A stretch of 64,000 nucleotides of DNA from Yamagishiella unicocca. Taxonomy: Eukaryota > Chlorophyta > Chlorophyceae > Chlamydomonadales > Volvocaceae. The stretch is taken from the NCBI GenBank assembly GCA_003116995.1, contig BDSL01000097.1:186001-250000 (forward strand), given 5' to 3'. The notes beneath the pieces were generated by a model. The model saw only the letters and a list, made by a program, of their open reading frames with translations. It did not search any database and was not told the DNA's origin. Each line of letters starts with the position of its first letter. Within the stretch, counting starts at the first letter, position 1. A program made the translations under genes and the position numbers. Shown in pieces: positions 24,134-37,234 of this stretch.

Positions 24134-24477
24134 TGCTATGTGTCGGGTTCTAGGCCCCGCTGCAGGGGAAGGAGAAAAGCTGCGCGCCCACTGCGCGCCC
24201 TAATGGTCTGGGAAAAATGGCAATCACTGAAGCGTTCACAATGGAGGGGAAGAGTATGACTTCCGGGATGAAGAGGTACGGCGAGCGGTCTGCATACTGG
24301 GCAGGGTAGAACACACCCGGACAAGAACAATACTGTAGGATCTGACCTGTTACGCTAGTATACAAACCTGCTTCAACGTCCTGATTTGCCCTCCTCCAAT
24401 TGCACATGGAAACTTAGTTTCTTGACCGCCCTGCGGATAAAGCCCTGCCGTTGGCCAACTTGAGCAAACTTTGAAGA
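24134..24477. promoter_or_regulatory. Shared divergent upstream region (unknown gene / IFT38)
   Basis: The 344 bases between two opposite start codons must contain both 5' UTRs and promoters. No TATA box or known deflagellation-response element could be picked by eye with confidence. Confidence 0.5.
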
Positions 24478-27400
24478 ATGTCTTTCAGAGAGCTTCGATG
24501 TAAGCGCGACTTCGTGCTATGGAACTCCTTGGTTGCAGTGCGCGACCACCCTTCTCCCTTCTGCGCGCAGCGTACACCGAGGTCATGAAGGCCTTGGGTT
24601 ACCCGCGGTTAATATCAATGGAGAACTTTCGAGTACCAAACTTCGAGCTTGTTGCGGACTGCCTCTACTGGCTGCTGCAGCGGTGGGACTTGGCCGCATG
24701 TCACGAAGCACGCGTCCTTTTTTGGCCGTCCTTGGACCCTCTACCACGTGCTTTGTTCTCAGGTACTACCCAGGAGTTGAGATATCGGATGACATCAGCA
24801 CAGAGGGCGAGCGTGTCAAGTTCCTTCAGTCGGTGGCGCAGGTCATGCTCACCAAAGCGCGAATGAAACTGAACATCAAGCGGCTTTATGCTGCAGACGG
24901 CAATGCCGTCAAGGAGCTCCTAAAGCTGGCGACGTTGCTATTTAAGGCCACCTCGAAGGCCGGAGACGTTGACGATGTGAGAGCGGGGGCGCGTTGCGCA
25001 CACGCCGTGTTTACACCCCATGACTATCCACGCACGCACACACCGACATGCACAGCTCAGAGCCTCGCGTCACCCAGGAAACACACGAACATGGGTCGCG
25101 GACCATATTCGTATGGACCGGTGGGGTAGCGGGGGCAAGACGCTTCTCCCCCCTTGAATGTTACCCGTCGCCATCATTGGTTGGTGCCGGCAACTCCCGT
25201 CAGCTGATGTGACCTCCGGTGCTTTATACCTTCAATCCGGTGTGCGGCGCAGGACGCGGGCGAGGTGATAGACCTGGCTAACGCTCTGAAGGGGTTCAAC
25301 CCCAAGGAGATTAAAGTGTCCGCCAGCGAGATCATTAAGGCGGGCGCCGCGCTGTACGACGCGCTGGGCCAGGAGCCGGAGTTGCGGGAACACCGCGCTC
25401 GCGCCGTGGCAGGGCACGTGGACACGGACTTCGTGGAGCGAAGCATCCGGGAAGCCATCGCGATGGTGGGTGCCTGGGGGCGGTGGGTGCATGGGAAAGC
25501 GGTTTGGGTTGCGAGCACCAAACGGCGGGAGGGCCGGGCCGGGCGGTGACGCCGGGATGTGCGCTGGAGGTGGCGCTGGTGGGCTTTGGCCTGCAAACTT
25601 GAGGACAGGAGTGGACTGGGGTTCGTCGGGAGGGCGGCCTCCAGGCGGCCGCTTAGGAGGGCTGGTGGTGTAAGGAGTCGTCTCGGGTGGTCGTCATGAC
25701 GACTGGCCGTTCGCGGACGAAAAGCCGACACAGCCTGTGGGCTCCCTGACCTGGCGGGTTGGCTGGACGCCCGCCCAGCACCGTCGCGGCAATGTGGCGA
25801 CCAGCAGCCAGGCAGCCCGGGCACCTGGCGGAGGGAGCATGTCGCTCCTGGGGGTACACTTTGGCGAGCAGCTGGATCCAGAGGCCTCGGAGTCTCTCAG
25901 GACTGGTTCCCGGGCGCGGCGAGGGCTGGTTCCCGGCCGCGGTGAGGACTGGTTCCCGGGCGCGGTGAGGACTGGTTCCCGGCCGCGGTGAGGACTGGTT
26001 CCCGGCCGCGGTGAGGACTGGTTCCCGGGCGCGGTGAGGACTGGTTCCCGGCCGCGGTGAGGACTGGTTCCCGGGCGCGGTGAGGTGCTACTGCGCGCTG
26101 GAGCAGGCGCGGTTCTGCCCTGCACTGGCGGCGGGGTTCGTATAGTACATGCCGCCCTTAGGGTGGAGGGGCGGAGAGCTGGGATGAGGGCTGGGGCGTT
26201 GGTTCGGGCTGTTCTAGGAGGTGTTGGGCGGTTGGGCCTGTGGGAACAGGGGTGCCAGGAACGCGTGCGACGCAGCCCGCAGTCGCTGTTGATGCGACAA
26301 GGGACAGGGGCTCCCGGACGCCTGTGGTCGGCCCGTGCGGGCTGGTTGGGGTGCAAGCTCGCGTTCGCTTGGTATCACGTCACGTTCTGTTGGGGCTGGT
26401 CGCGCTCTGTTGGGGCTGGTGCGGCCCCAAACCACAGGCTGCGGTACGGATGCAGAAAGCTACGCTTTGGCGCGTGTGCGGAAGCAAATAACGGCGTCGA
26501 ATGCGCACACAACGTGCGCCACCGGTTGGGCGAAGGAGGCACCGGGGGACGCGGTCGTCGAGCCGGCCGTGATAGCTGGGATAGAGCGGTGCCCTGCGCC
26601 GTCCGGGACAGAGCTGCTAGGCAAGGCGGGTGGGACACATGCTCCGTCTAGGGTCGCTACACGGTGTTTGCAGGGACGCAAAGCGTGTAGGTGGCGTTGG
26701 CGGCTATCGCCTGCGCCTTAAGGAAGCGGGGACACTTAAGCGTGGGACCAAACTGGCGCGCAACGGTAAAGGCTGACGGCAGTCAGGGAGGCGATGCCTG
26801 TAGCCAAGGCCAAAAACAGCAAACCACAATGGCCGTGGACCCGTGGAGCGTGGGCTGTTGCGTTGTCGGCGAGGGCCGTTGCTGCGTCAGCACGGGCCGT
26901 TTCGCGCTGGATTTGGTGCGGCAGCGACCTGAGTTTGTGGCGGCTGGGGAACTGCCTCGGGGTCCTTACACGCTCGTTTATGGTTTGGAGATGTCATGGC
27001 CGTATAGCTGCTGTGGGCTGAGGGGCAGTCGCACCCCGCGCACCATCTCGGTATCGGCGGACTTTGTTCGGTGGTGCACTTCGCCTCGGGCTTTCGCAAC
27101 TCCGTCGCTGAGCGCACCGCTTCCGGGCGTGCCGGCCTCGCTCCGAAACCCGCAATCCTGCAACGCGCAGGTGGAGGACAACGTCCACTCACTGGAGAAC
27201 CAGATGGAGGACCTGGAGCGCAACGAGAAGACGCTCGACAACAAGATCGAAAAGAAGAAGCAGGAGCTGGAGCGCCAGGAGAAGCGCCTGTCCACGCTGC
27301 AGTCCGTACGGCCCGCGTACATGGACGAGTACGAGAGGCTGCAGGTACGGCTGCGTCGTCACGCCCGCAAGGGACGTGGAAGTGGCAGCAACCGTGGGGC

Positions 27401-29038
27401 AGCAAGGATAGAACTTGGGGTGCCGCATGACACGCGATTCGCTGGCTCCCTGTCGCCGCAGCATCAACTCTGTCGCGAGACATGTTCCTGGGCTGGGTGT
27501 CTACGCCACCTCGTATAGTTGTCCTTTGCACTGACCGTTCCCGTGACCATTCCCATGACGGCCCTCTCCTCGCATTTGGGTCGCAGGGCGAGCTGAATCA
27601 GCTCTACCAGAAGTACCTAGACAAGTTCCGCAACTTGGAGTTCCTGGAGAACGAGTTGGAAGCGTACTACGAGGCCGAGCAGGAGAAGATGGAGTCGCAG
27701 GAGCGGCGACTCAAGAAGATGCAGAAGCGGCTTAAGTGGGTTGCGCGCGGTTGGACCGGATGGGGCGGAGCGGGGTGGGATGCAGTGGCTGGCCGGGGGG
27801 TGGGTGGGTACATGGCATCGGCCGTTGGTGAGGCCTAGGTTGTGGCCCACGTCTGTGCGATCTTCATTCTTCCAGGTGTCCGGGTTAACGTGGAAGCTGT
27901 TTTGTACGTGTTTCCGTGTCTTGATCCCTTCCCCGGGGTTTGCGGCTCGACTCCTCAACACCACGCCACTTTCCCATGGGTGCAGGGAGGAGGAACTGCG
28001 CATCTTGCGCGGCGAGCAGGAGGTGGACGAAGCCAACCTGCACTTCGACGACGACGACGATGACGACGACGATGACGAGCTGTCGGAGGAGGCCGGCGAG
28101 GACGATGAGGAGATGGACGACGACTACGGCGGCAAGGGCACCACGCGTCGTGGCCAGGTGCCGGCTGTTGCCGCCGGCGGACCGGCGCGGCAGGCAGGAC
28201 GCCAGGTAGGGCGGGAAGCGGGGCATGAGAGGAAACCCGTGGATCGGCACTGAAGAGGAAAACCGATAGGAAAGCGTTTGGGCACCAAACGGGGAATGGG
28301 GGGTTACAGAAATGAGGGTGAAGGGAAGGCCCGGTCACACGACAGGAACGCGGCAAAGTGGGGGTGCGGGGGGACACTGGCTTCATCCCAGTCAATGCAT
28401 CGTAGACGCGTGAGATCCAACTTCGCATGCAGTGCCGGTAGCCACAACCGATTTCCAGTTGGGTCGCCGTCTGGTCCACTAGGGCGGGGCACGGTGCTGT
28501 TTGGCTGACCTGACCTGTTTGTGCGCTTGGTCGCCGCAGCAACAGGTAATGGGCAACCTGGACGGCGACTTCGAGGAGGAGGCGTCCATCGACGAGGACG
28601 ACAACACGGACGGCGGTGACGTGTCGCGCGCGGGTTCAGATTCAGGCGGCGCCGGTGGCTACACCGGCACCGGTGGTGCTGCATATGGCGGTGCGGGCTA
28701 CAGCGGCTACGACTCGGGGACATACATGAACGGTGGCATGGTGAGTGGCACGGGCGCTGTCAAGCGAACCCCGTTAGGACTGGCGGCAGCAACTCACCAG
28801 GTGGAGGCAGCTGCTGACCTTGGCTTATGCTGTGACCTTTTTGACGTCTGTCCTGCCGGTCATTTATGAGGTGTCATGTTCGCCACGAGACAGCCTTCAA
28901 GTGTCCTTTACCACTGTATGCGAGCAGTGAGTAGATCACAAGCCTTGACGTCCCTCGACACCCCCCCACCTGCGGCAGGACGACGACGATGGAGGGCACT
29001 TCATCCAAGAAGACGACGAGGACGACAACAATTTTTAA
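24478..29038 (+). CDS. CLUAP1: IFT38 / CLUAP1 homologue, intraflagellar transport complex B
   Basis: Nine exons join in phase: 24478-24499, 24571-24682, 24763-24976, 25253-25465, 27171-27344, 27587-27735, 27986-28205, 28540-28740 and 28979-29038, giving 454 residues. Residues 1-115 ([20 protein letters not shown], then [22 protein letters not shown]) are the calponin-homology-like N-terminal domain of CLUAP1/IFT38/DYF-3. About 190-310 form a long coiled coil containing [19 protein letters not shown], which matches animal CLUAP1 closely. The tail is very acidic (ten Asp in a row near residue 315) and ends DDEDDNNF, like the animal protein. IFT38 belongs to the peripheral IFT-B2 subcomplex with IFT20, 54, 57, 80 and 172 and is needed to build cilia. 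Intron 4 (25466-27170) is unusually long and carries a minisatellite. The gene is divergent from the intronless gene at 23762. Confidence 0.95.
25906..26083 (+). repeat. 23-bp minisatellite in IFT38 intron 4
   Basis: The unit CTGGTTCCCGGGCGCGGTGA plus GGA is repeated about eight times, alternating GGGCGC and GGCCGC forms. Confidence 0.95.
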
Positions 29039-30201
29039 GTGGTGGCCTGCCACCTGCCATGTGTATGTGGTCTCCTGGGACGTCGTGGCCACAACCTGGT
29101 GGTGATCACCAGTGTGAACATGCTAAGGCGCCAGGGCAGGACGGTGCGGAAAAGAGTGAGGAGGTAGACAAGGGCCGGGCGCGGTGCAACAGCCGCACAC
29201 TGGGCCGCCCTGGATGTGGACATGTGACTGTACATAGGATGCGGAGAGTGATGCGGTTCAGCTGCGCCACAGCACGTTAGCACAACGAGCAAAGACATGA
29301 TCCGCAAGACGCGCGATGCCTTGTAGCGGCGTTACATAGGCTCCGGAGGGGTTGCAGGGTCGCGATCTTCCCAGTAATATTGAACAATTCGCGGGTCTCC
29401 ACAAGGGTGAAGCCACCCACGGTGTAACGGTAACACTCGCTCGCGACGTGACTGGTCGGCATGTGAGTCATGGGCACATGAACATGTCGGAACAAAGAGT
29501 TCAACAAGATTGTAACGTATGGCCCAACGGCGATCGGAGCAATACAAGGGCAATTGGGAAACAGGTCACGTATGTCCTACACTAGTTGCAAAAACAGTCG
29601 TATCACCACACGTGGCAACATGAATATCATGTCGTGCCGCGGCGATGGCTTCTAGCTACTAAATACACATGCTAGGTCGGCAACTGACCAACCTGTGTCC
29701 TAAGGGACGTAAGTACATGAGCGCCAAGCGTCTACATCTACCTAATGAGCATGGGCGCATGATCCACGTCAATATCTCGTGGCCGCTCGCCAAACCTCCA
29801 CGTCAGCCGTCATTGGCAAATATGTGCACAGTACAGTCGTTGGAAGAATTACGTGACATGCGGGGACATTAAAGAAAAACGCTGCGCGGCATGCCGCTTG
29901 GGCTGATGCCAGCATCGCTGCATGACCAGCCCTGGGCAGGCACCCGCTGGGCCGCCGAGGAATCCCCGACCCATGGGGTGGTATGGTGCAGCCTTTACGG
30001 AGTCTTGTGCGCGGTCATGCGACAGCACCGAATTTATACCACCGGCCCAGGAGCCCCGCCTGCACACGTGCAAGGTCCGCCATCCGTTGTTGGGTCGCAG
30101 GCTCCAACTAGTTGCACAACAATACGACTTCTCAACACGCTGTTTCAACCAATTACCACCACATTCCTCGCCGCAACGCTCTTGACGTGCTGCACGACAG
30201 C
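29039..30201. other. Intergenic between convergent IFT38 and OPR-like genes
   Basis: It contains the 3' UTRs of both genes. No further coding region is supported. Confidence 0.6.
29423..29427 (+). terminator. Candidate TGTAA polyadenylation signal of IFT38
   Basis: It lies 385 bases after the IFT38 stop; a second TGTAA is at 29512-29516. Confidence 0.35.
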
Positions 30202-33200
30202 TCACAACCGTGTCGCGATACCCAGCACCGACAGCTGCGCCACACGGTCTTGGTCCGACCAACATGCCATGCTCAGTGCCAATCTCTGCCCCAGGTCCTC
30301 GCACCAGCGGTTGTACTCCTCATCGGTCACCAGGTGGCGAGAAATGTCCGGCGGAGGCACCACCGGGAGCGGCCCGCCGCTGCCTGCCATTGCTCCGGTG
30401 GCCCCGTGACTGGTACCACCGCTGCTACTCCTGCCAGTGACGGCGCTCGCAACCCCGCGCCTGGCTGAGGCATACGGTCCCCGCCTAGATGGGTAGTTGC
30501 CCTTCAGAGGGCCCTTGGCTGGTGTGGCACAAGACGAGCCACCAAACCCAGAAATGGGTGTCCAGGTGGGTACAGAGGCCGCCCCATCTTGCTGTTGCTG
30601 CGGCTGATGGCGTCCGCCCGCGGCGGCCCTTCGCTCGAGTACGCCCACCAGCGGCAGCAGGTCCCAAAAGTATTTCGCGTGCCGGCGAGTGTCACACAGC
30701 CGGACCATAAGCGCCTTAATGCCGGCCGCGAGTGCCGGCATGGGGAAGGGTAGCGCGTCGACGATCGCCTCCAAGAGGCCCAGCCACCGCTTGGGATGCG
30801 TGTACCCCACGGAGAACTGCACTGCCACCAACGTGAGGCACGCGCGCTCAAATGCAGCAGCCCACTGCGGATCTCCGCAGCAGGGTGTAGATGCTACGGC
30901 CGCCAGTACACGCGTGAGCCCTTCTGGCCCAACAGCCACCAGCTCATGCCCTGCGGGGTTTTCGGGTGGTAATGGTGAGTTGGGAAAGGCGATCCAAGAG
31001 TGGGGTATGCCATGCTGATTGCAGAGACAGCCAATGATGATCTGCGGCGGGTAACGTATGAGGTAAAGCCACAAGGCGCACCCCTCCTAACCAGCGGTGA
31101 TGTTGCACCGGGCTTCTCCTCAGGAATGCGCCGCCGCACACACCTGGAGCCGTTGCAAGGTGCTTGTACATCTCAGCCGCGTAGTCCTCCAGGCGGAACG
31201 CCTGTCGGACCGCACACGTGAAGAGCACATCGAAGGGATCAAAGCTGAGACGAAGACCGAGCAGAACGGCCATAGAAAGGCGGACAGTGGCTCAGTACTG
31301 ATGCACTGAAACCGCCGGGCATCATAGCACAATGGAAATTGCGAAGCTCACGCCGTCGTGGGTCGGTCTAGCGGCATCAAGGATTGCGTTCTGTAATACT
31401 TTGTAACACCACTTGCCGGTCCCCCTATCCATGACGGACTCGCCTGTAGTGGGTAGTCGAAGCGCCGAGCTGCCTGCAGGAGCCGTGGGTAGCGCTCGAA
31501 CACAAACTCCCGACTGCTCCACATATTTGCTGCCGAGTCGGATCGACCTGCGGATGCAGCGTGGAATTAAGTTTGGATGAAATCTTCTACTGCAATGCCA
31601 ATGCAACCATTAGCAACCAAGTGGCATCCTTGGAGCCGCGAAAAATAGGACACCCATTGGGGGCGAAGGCACGGAGATACGGCACGTGGGATAGTGCATC
31701 CCGTCCAGCCCCATGTGTCCAGAGCCGCTTGTTTACGCAATTGCAAAGCCGCCTGGCAGGCCTGGCATACCTGCTGCGGAGCTGCTCGCCAAAGACATTG
31801 AGACGCCGCCCCGATCGGTTGTTGTCGTCGCGGACCCGATCAAGTAGATGGATCGGTTGAGTGCTACCCGCACCAGAGATAAGTGTGCGGCGGTGAGGGA
31901 GCGAGAACCAGACGAGGTGCCACTTTCCTCGTTGGGGGATGCCAGATCGACAGCATCCTACGGAGGGGTGGGTGCGAGTATTGGAGATACACGTGGATGT
32001 GGGTCACGACGGGTAACTTTTAAAGTATCGTTCCCTTTCCGTACTGTCTATCTCTACCATCACAGGCCCACGCAATATTTTACTAGGTCACGTAGGATCT
32101 ACGGTGCCCATATCGTGCTGGACATGGCCCGCCTGAAAGTACACGGTGGCAGAGAAAGCCTCCAAGCGCACCTGCAACATGGTGCACAGCAGGCCCATAT
32201 CCTGGCGCGCTTCGCCGCACGCCAGCAGCAAGCCTTCAACCATGGTGCACAGCTGGTCTCCGGGCGGAGCACGGCATTTGCCTGCAAGGGCCTGCATGGG
32301 CCATAACACGGTTGGGGTTTAACAATTCCCTGATCCCCGCTGCCATTACACGTCTGTCGCGTCGTCCCTTCGAGGAGTGGTGCCATACCTTGAGCACGGA
32401 GACTGCCTGCTGCGGCGCCCACGCCTGGCTGGAAGTATGGCGCAACACGGCGCGTTCCACTGCCGCTTGCCCTGTGGCATCGAGCCATCGGTTGGTGGTG
32501 CCGTGGCTCTCAACGGGTTTGGGCGCCAGCGCATCCAGGTCCTGAAGGAGCTTAACAACCTGCAGCATACGGACGGGACGGATGTGGAAGGGCGTGCATA
32601 GATCCGCTGATGTGCCTATTCACGTAAGACGGAGGCCATGTAAACATATGGCGGCTTGTCTAACGGTGAGAAGCGCAGATGCCCAAGCAGACACTTTGGC
32701 TTCTTACCGTAATAGTAACAGTAACCGCCACCGCACTCAAGCCCACCTGTGCTGCACTAAGCCGCTCGCCGGCCTGCACGCCCGCCGCCGCAACGTGGCT
32801 CAGCCACTCAGGGCTTGGGATGAAGGTGTAGCGAAGCGCGACCGGCGCAGTAGGGCTGCGTTGTCGTGCGTCAAAGGCAATTGCCAAATCTAGCAACTGC
32901 TGCGCGGCAGCATGCGGCTGCGGCGCGCCGGTTAAGCCCCTCGCTGCCGCTCCATCCAGCGCTGCCCGGATGCATTCTGACATGAGGTTGGTGTACTCCG
33001 CCAACTCTGCCTGTTTGTCGTACAGAGCGGAAGCGGCCGCGGCGGTGGCAGGTGCGGTGCGCGAATAGGCGTAGTCGGGACATTGCACGGCTTGCTGCTG
33101 CTTCTGGTTTAGCGGGTTGACCGTGGCGGAGGATGATGATGAGACTGATGCTAGCGACGTGGAGGCCACGAGAGGCGTTCCAGATGCTCCTGTCCACGGG

Positions 33201-34945
33201 AGGGCGTACGGGTCGCTGCGACCGATACCTCCCCCACGCTGTGCAGCCGATGTCGTAGCGGCCAATTCAAGCGGTGGTGGGACGGGCGAGCCCCCCGGGT
33301 TGCTGCCCGGAGGTCTGGTCGGCACGGACGCAGCCGCAGCTGCTGTCGCTGCTGCCTGTGCCTGCAGCTCACAACCCTCGATGACGCTGCATAAGTCCTG
33401 TGCGAGGCCAAGGCAGGCAGGCATTCTGTCAGTGATTTGGCTGGGCTTGCCGGGGGCAGAGACCGAATTCCAGGCGCCCGCCAATAAATCAGCATATTAG
33501 CGCACGGCGCCCAGTCAGCACCAGCCGCTGGCGACCGGACTCCAACCAGGCTGCCGCTAGCAACGCTACCGCGTATTAAACGCACTTGCAATGAGTCCCA
33601 GGTGGGGATGCTGGGCAGCAGGCGCTGCCACAAAAGGCGCTGGAAGCGCCACAAATCTTGAGACGCCATTGCGTCCAAAACTGTGTCCAGCTGACCGTTG
33701 GTGAAGGTAACGACATGCCGCGGCGCCTTGAGAAGATATAGCCCCAGTCCAGCCTGCATCAGCTCCGTCCAGATTTCGAAGTCCTGCTGACTGGCGTACG
33801 CAGCCTGCACATGGCGGCGTGAGTCGTCAACACCAGGTTAAGATGCAAGCGGAGCAGGCGGGCATTTGGATTATACGTGAGGCAGATAAGACTCGTCCCC
33901 AGCACGTCGACCAGGGCGGGACTGCATGATAAGACGACAGGCGGAGTGATTGGATATAACAAGCCGTCGGCAAGTTGCAAACGACTTTTCATTGTTTTTT
34001 CTGCCATTGCACAGTAATGTGGACTGCAAACCCAACATCATGCAGGCGTCACCAGCACGGAGCATGTACTGCAGCCGGCCTGCTGTGCCAGGTTAGCCCC
34101 CAAACACCAGAGTAAAGCCCGATTGAAGGATTAACGAACCTGAAGGAGCAAGTTGTGCACGTGGAAGAGGGTTACGCAGGTCTCCGGGATCATCGCAACC
34201 GGACCATGTGCACTTGGACAGTGAGGCAGAGCCTGTATGAGACGGGAAGCGGAAATCATTACGCTCAGTTCATGTCACGTAAGTGGTCCGTTTATTGTTT
34301 TTGTTACTAGCTTTGCGCCTGACAGAGTGGCTGTAGGAAACGTATGTCTACACCCTGCACGCATGTCTCCACCTCACCTGGAGCAAGGCCACCAACGTGT
34401 CGTACCCGTTCTGGAACAGAGCCTACAAATGCATAGTCGACGTTAATGTTGATTCGGGCAAGGGCCCCAGAATGCACGTGGTAGCCATCAGCATTGCCAT
34501 GGGCGCCGTGCAGGGGTAGCATAAACCAGCAAACAGCAAGCCGACATGCCTGCACTCTGCGCGTACCTGCAAGCTGATAGTAGCCGTATGCGGGCTGTTT
34601 GTGCCGCGGGATGCGGCAACTGCTGAGTCCCGAAGAACTAGTGCAGTCTTAGATAACGCTTCTAAGACTTGGCAGGAATGGTTGGCGGCTGCAAGCCTTG
34701 TTAGCGTCTGCAATGGTTCGCCCTCCAGCACACCGCCAGGTCGTGCAAGCTGGGTCAGCGCTAGCCCGTCCAGTTGGACCAGCTGTGCAGCGGTAGACTG
34801 CGGTGATTGAAAACATAGCTTATAAAAAATGCCCAACGCATGAGAACTGCCGGCTGAGTCCTGGCTTGTGCGGCATGCTCACCAAGGAGCTCGGCGAAGC
34901 CGTCGCGGCTGCTCCATCTACGCGGTAGAGCGTCTGTATCCGTCT
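30202..34945 (-). CDS. Multi-exon helical-repeat protein with OPR-like units (model incomplete)
   Basis: Exons that look coding and keep phase are 34945-34883, 34797-34567, 34422-34378, 34232-34140, 33804-33586, 33397-32747, 32559-32389, 32291-32172, 31244-31144 and 30950-30202 (TGA 30204-30202). Further coding pieces lie near 31420-31850 and 33820-34000, but their joins are unresolved, and no start codon was fixed. Much of the protein is made of helical units. The clearest pair spans three exons: IPSPEWLSHVAAAGVQAGER then LSAAQVVKLLQDLDALAPKP, followed by NRWLDATGQAAVERAVL then WAPQQAVSVLKALAG. These resemble the 38-residue octotricopeptide repeat (xPPEWL...FSPQxLANxLWALAxL). OPR proteins are nucleus-encoded factors that bind specific chloroplast or mitochondrial RNAs. 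A 217-residue exon holds a Ser/Ala/Pro/Gln-rich spacer. The family call is moderate only. Confidence 0.5.
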
Positions 34946-35561
34946 CTGACACACTGGCAAGTTCACGAGGATGCTTGGTCGCCCAGCGGCCCGACCAGTT
35001 ACGCGAAGTCCTCGCATTCTACAGCTCGCCACGCGTGCAGCCGACGCAGCTTCGGGGCGACGATTGTATGCTTAAATACCTGCGTACCTCGCGACAGCTT
35101 TTTGAGGTTCAAGGCATGCGGAGACAAGGAAAACGTGGAAAGGTGGCGAAATGGCTTCAGGGCTGTCCGTAGAAACAGCTGCGAGTTAATCCCTGCAACT
35201 ACTCACTATTTTATAACATACACGAGAAACATATCGAGTTGGTGGATTGTTGTGTTCTGCTCACCACTGTATGCTGTTTTGAAAGTCTGGTTCCGCGCAG
35301 CAGTACGGCCATCATAAAAATATGAGGCGTTGTCGCTCATGCATAGCAAACCTGTCCAAAGTGAAATTTGCCGTCAATTTTTGTAGGCCATTACGTCTCG
35401 TGAATTGCGGCGGCATAGCTTCTAATCATCTGGCTCCTCGCTCCTGGTCCGGAGACTAAGACCCAGCCGGAACCTATTGTTCCTGCATTTTGGATACGTA
35501 TAATTTTAAGCTCTGGCACGTTTAGGCAAGGGCCGTTCGGCCCACCTTCCAGAAGCGTAGG
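34946..35561. promoter_or_regulatory. Upstream region shared by the OPR-like gene and the gene at 35562
   Basis: It separates two divergent genes. A coding-looking stretch near 35090-35170 (minus strand, ending at a GTACGC donor) may be the missing first exon of the OPR-like gene; if so, the shared region is about 400 bases. Confidence 0.35.
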
Positions 35562-37234
35562 ATGAATTTCCTGAACAAGGTCAAGAACTTAATCTTCGGG
35601 GTGAGTACCGTAGAAATATAGTAATAGTGTAATGTCTCCATAGGTGGAGTCGTCCAACGTGTACAATTGTGTCATACTATGTGGGATTGGCACCTAGTCG
35701 TGTTGTATCGCGACGTGCGTGTGTTGATACCTTATGCAGAGCGATATTGATGAGGACGGCGCACGCTCACGGCAGCAGGACACCAGCAGCGCGGCGGAGG
35801 CTTCCACAGCAGCGCGAAAAGGGGCTCGACCCGGGGTTTCTAGCAGCAGGCCCAGCGCCACTGCTGCCGGCGACCGACCTCTTGAACCAGTACTAAGGGA
35901 AGCAGAACCGTCGGAAAACGGCGGTATACAGGTGTGGCGTTGGTTGCCAACGTTGCTTGCTTGTCTCGTCACGTGCTGGGTTGCATCTGTGCTCAGTGGC
36001 TGCACGTTCCTCATCGGCGGCACCCATGACTAGGAAAGTGCATAGCGCCCTAGGGTGGCGGATGTGGCTTCTGGGCTCTGCAAGGAGAAGGAGCACCCCA
36101 AGCTGTTATGCAGAGGGCTGCCTGCGTGTGTTGTGCAACGATTGAGGCCAGCACGTCGTTGGGGCAGTTCACCCACTGGTGAATCTTCGGAAGCCCCAGA
36201 CAATCCAGGCCAGGATGTAACGGATAAAGCAGCAGCACATGAAACACGTACTTGGGAGGGTTATCATGTCCGCCCGACGATAGCGTCCATGAACTCATGC
36301 ATTCCCCTGTTGCGATTGACGCATTTGCAAGCATTGTCGCATCCCTTAGCATTGGCTGGGGAGCCATGTTGCGCTGCATGGTCAGAACGGCGGCTCGGAC
36401 CCTCCAATTGTGCAGGGACTGCCGGCCTGACCCCACAACGCACAGTGCTCCGGCTCCTCATTCCGCCTCGGGGACCATACGGTGTTTTCAACAGCATCAA
36501 CGCCATGGCATGTTTCTGTATGTCATGCCTAGTCAGACACCGTTGCCTTGTTCCTCTCCGTTCTATGTTCCAGGGTTTGATATGGTATGCAACACGCCAG
36601 GTGCGGGATCAAGACGGGGACGTTGCAAATGAGTTCTTAGACGAGGCTGCGGCATCGAGCTCCGGACGGAAGGGACGGGGGGCAGCAAACCCACGCCGCT
36701 GGTCAGGTGGTGGTGGCCTCGGAAGGACGTCCAGAGAAGCAGCAGCGAACACAACCCACGAGGCGGCGCAGGTGAGTGGAGTGGAGAGCGAGTCGGTGGC
36801 GGTGTTGCAGCTCGGCGGCGTTGTATCTGCGCATGGGAGTTCCGTGACTACACCTTCCGTGTGGTTTGTTTCGATGGGGCAAGCTCGGGAGGCGAGATGC
36901 CGCTGGATGTGGCGTCATCTTGTTTAGGCTGCGTAGGCGTGCATTGGGAACAATGGCCAGGGGGTGTCGTCACGCGTAGGCGTTGGCACGTGCAACTCAG
37001 CCGGGAGCACAAGGGTTTGGTCACGATGCGTTTACGCGGTAGCCTGCCTTGGGTCGCTCAACAGGACTACGCACGCCCACCATTCGTGTACATACCTATC
37101 AATCCTTCCTAAGTTTTAATACCTGTCCATCCATGGCGGGGCCCACCCGTTGGATGCAGGTGCTTGGGAAGGGGCACCCACCGCTCCAAGTGAAGGGCGT
37201 GCACCAGGGGGCAGTAGTTCTAGGCCCCGCGTAA
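35562..37234 (+). CDS. Small acidic protein of unknown function, 167 residues
   Basis: Exons 35562-35600, 35740-35931, 36574-36771 and 37160-37234 (TAA 37232-37234) join in phase with good GTGAGT-type donors at the first and third junctions. The protein starts MNFLNKVKNLIFG, an amphipathic helix, followed by SDIDEDGARSRQQD. A Ser/Ala/Pro-rich linker precedes IQGLIWYATRQVRDQDGD and VANEFLDEAAAS, then a Gly/Arg-rich stretch. The second junction skips 642 bases, where another exon could hide. The last exon is the weakest. I do not recognise the family; the conserved-looking core is the aromatic helix followed by the acidic DxDGDVANEFLDE segment. A TGTAA lies 198 bases after the stop. Confidence 0.5.

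Noticed and set aside
26691..27518. 275-codon plus-strand frame overlapping an IFT38 exon
   Set aside because: Only its part from 27171 to 27344 is real coding sequence; the rest is intron that happens to be open.
36055..36253. Possible extra exon in the gene at 35562-37234
   Set aside because: It keeps phase at its left edge only with a poor acceptor, and no in-phase donor follows; direct joining of 35931 to 36574 gives a more natural protein.
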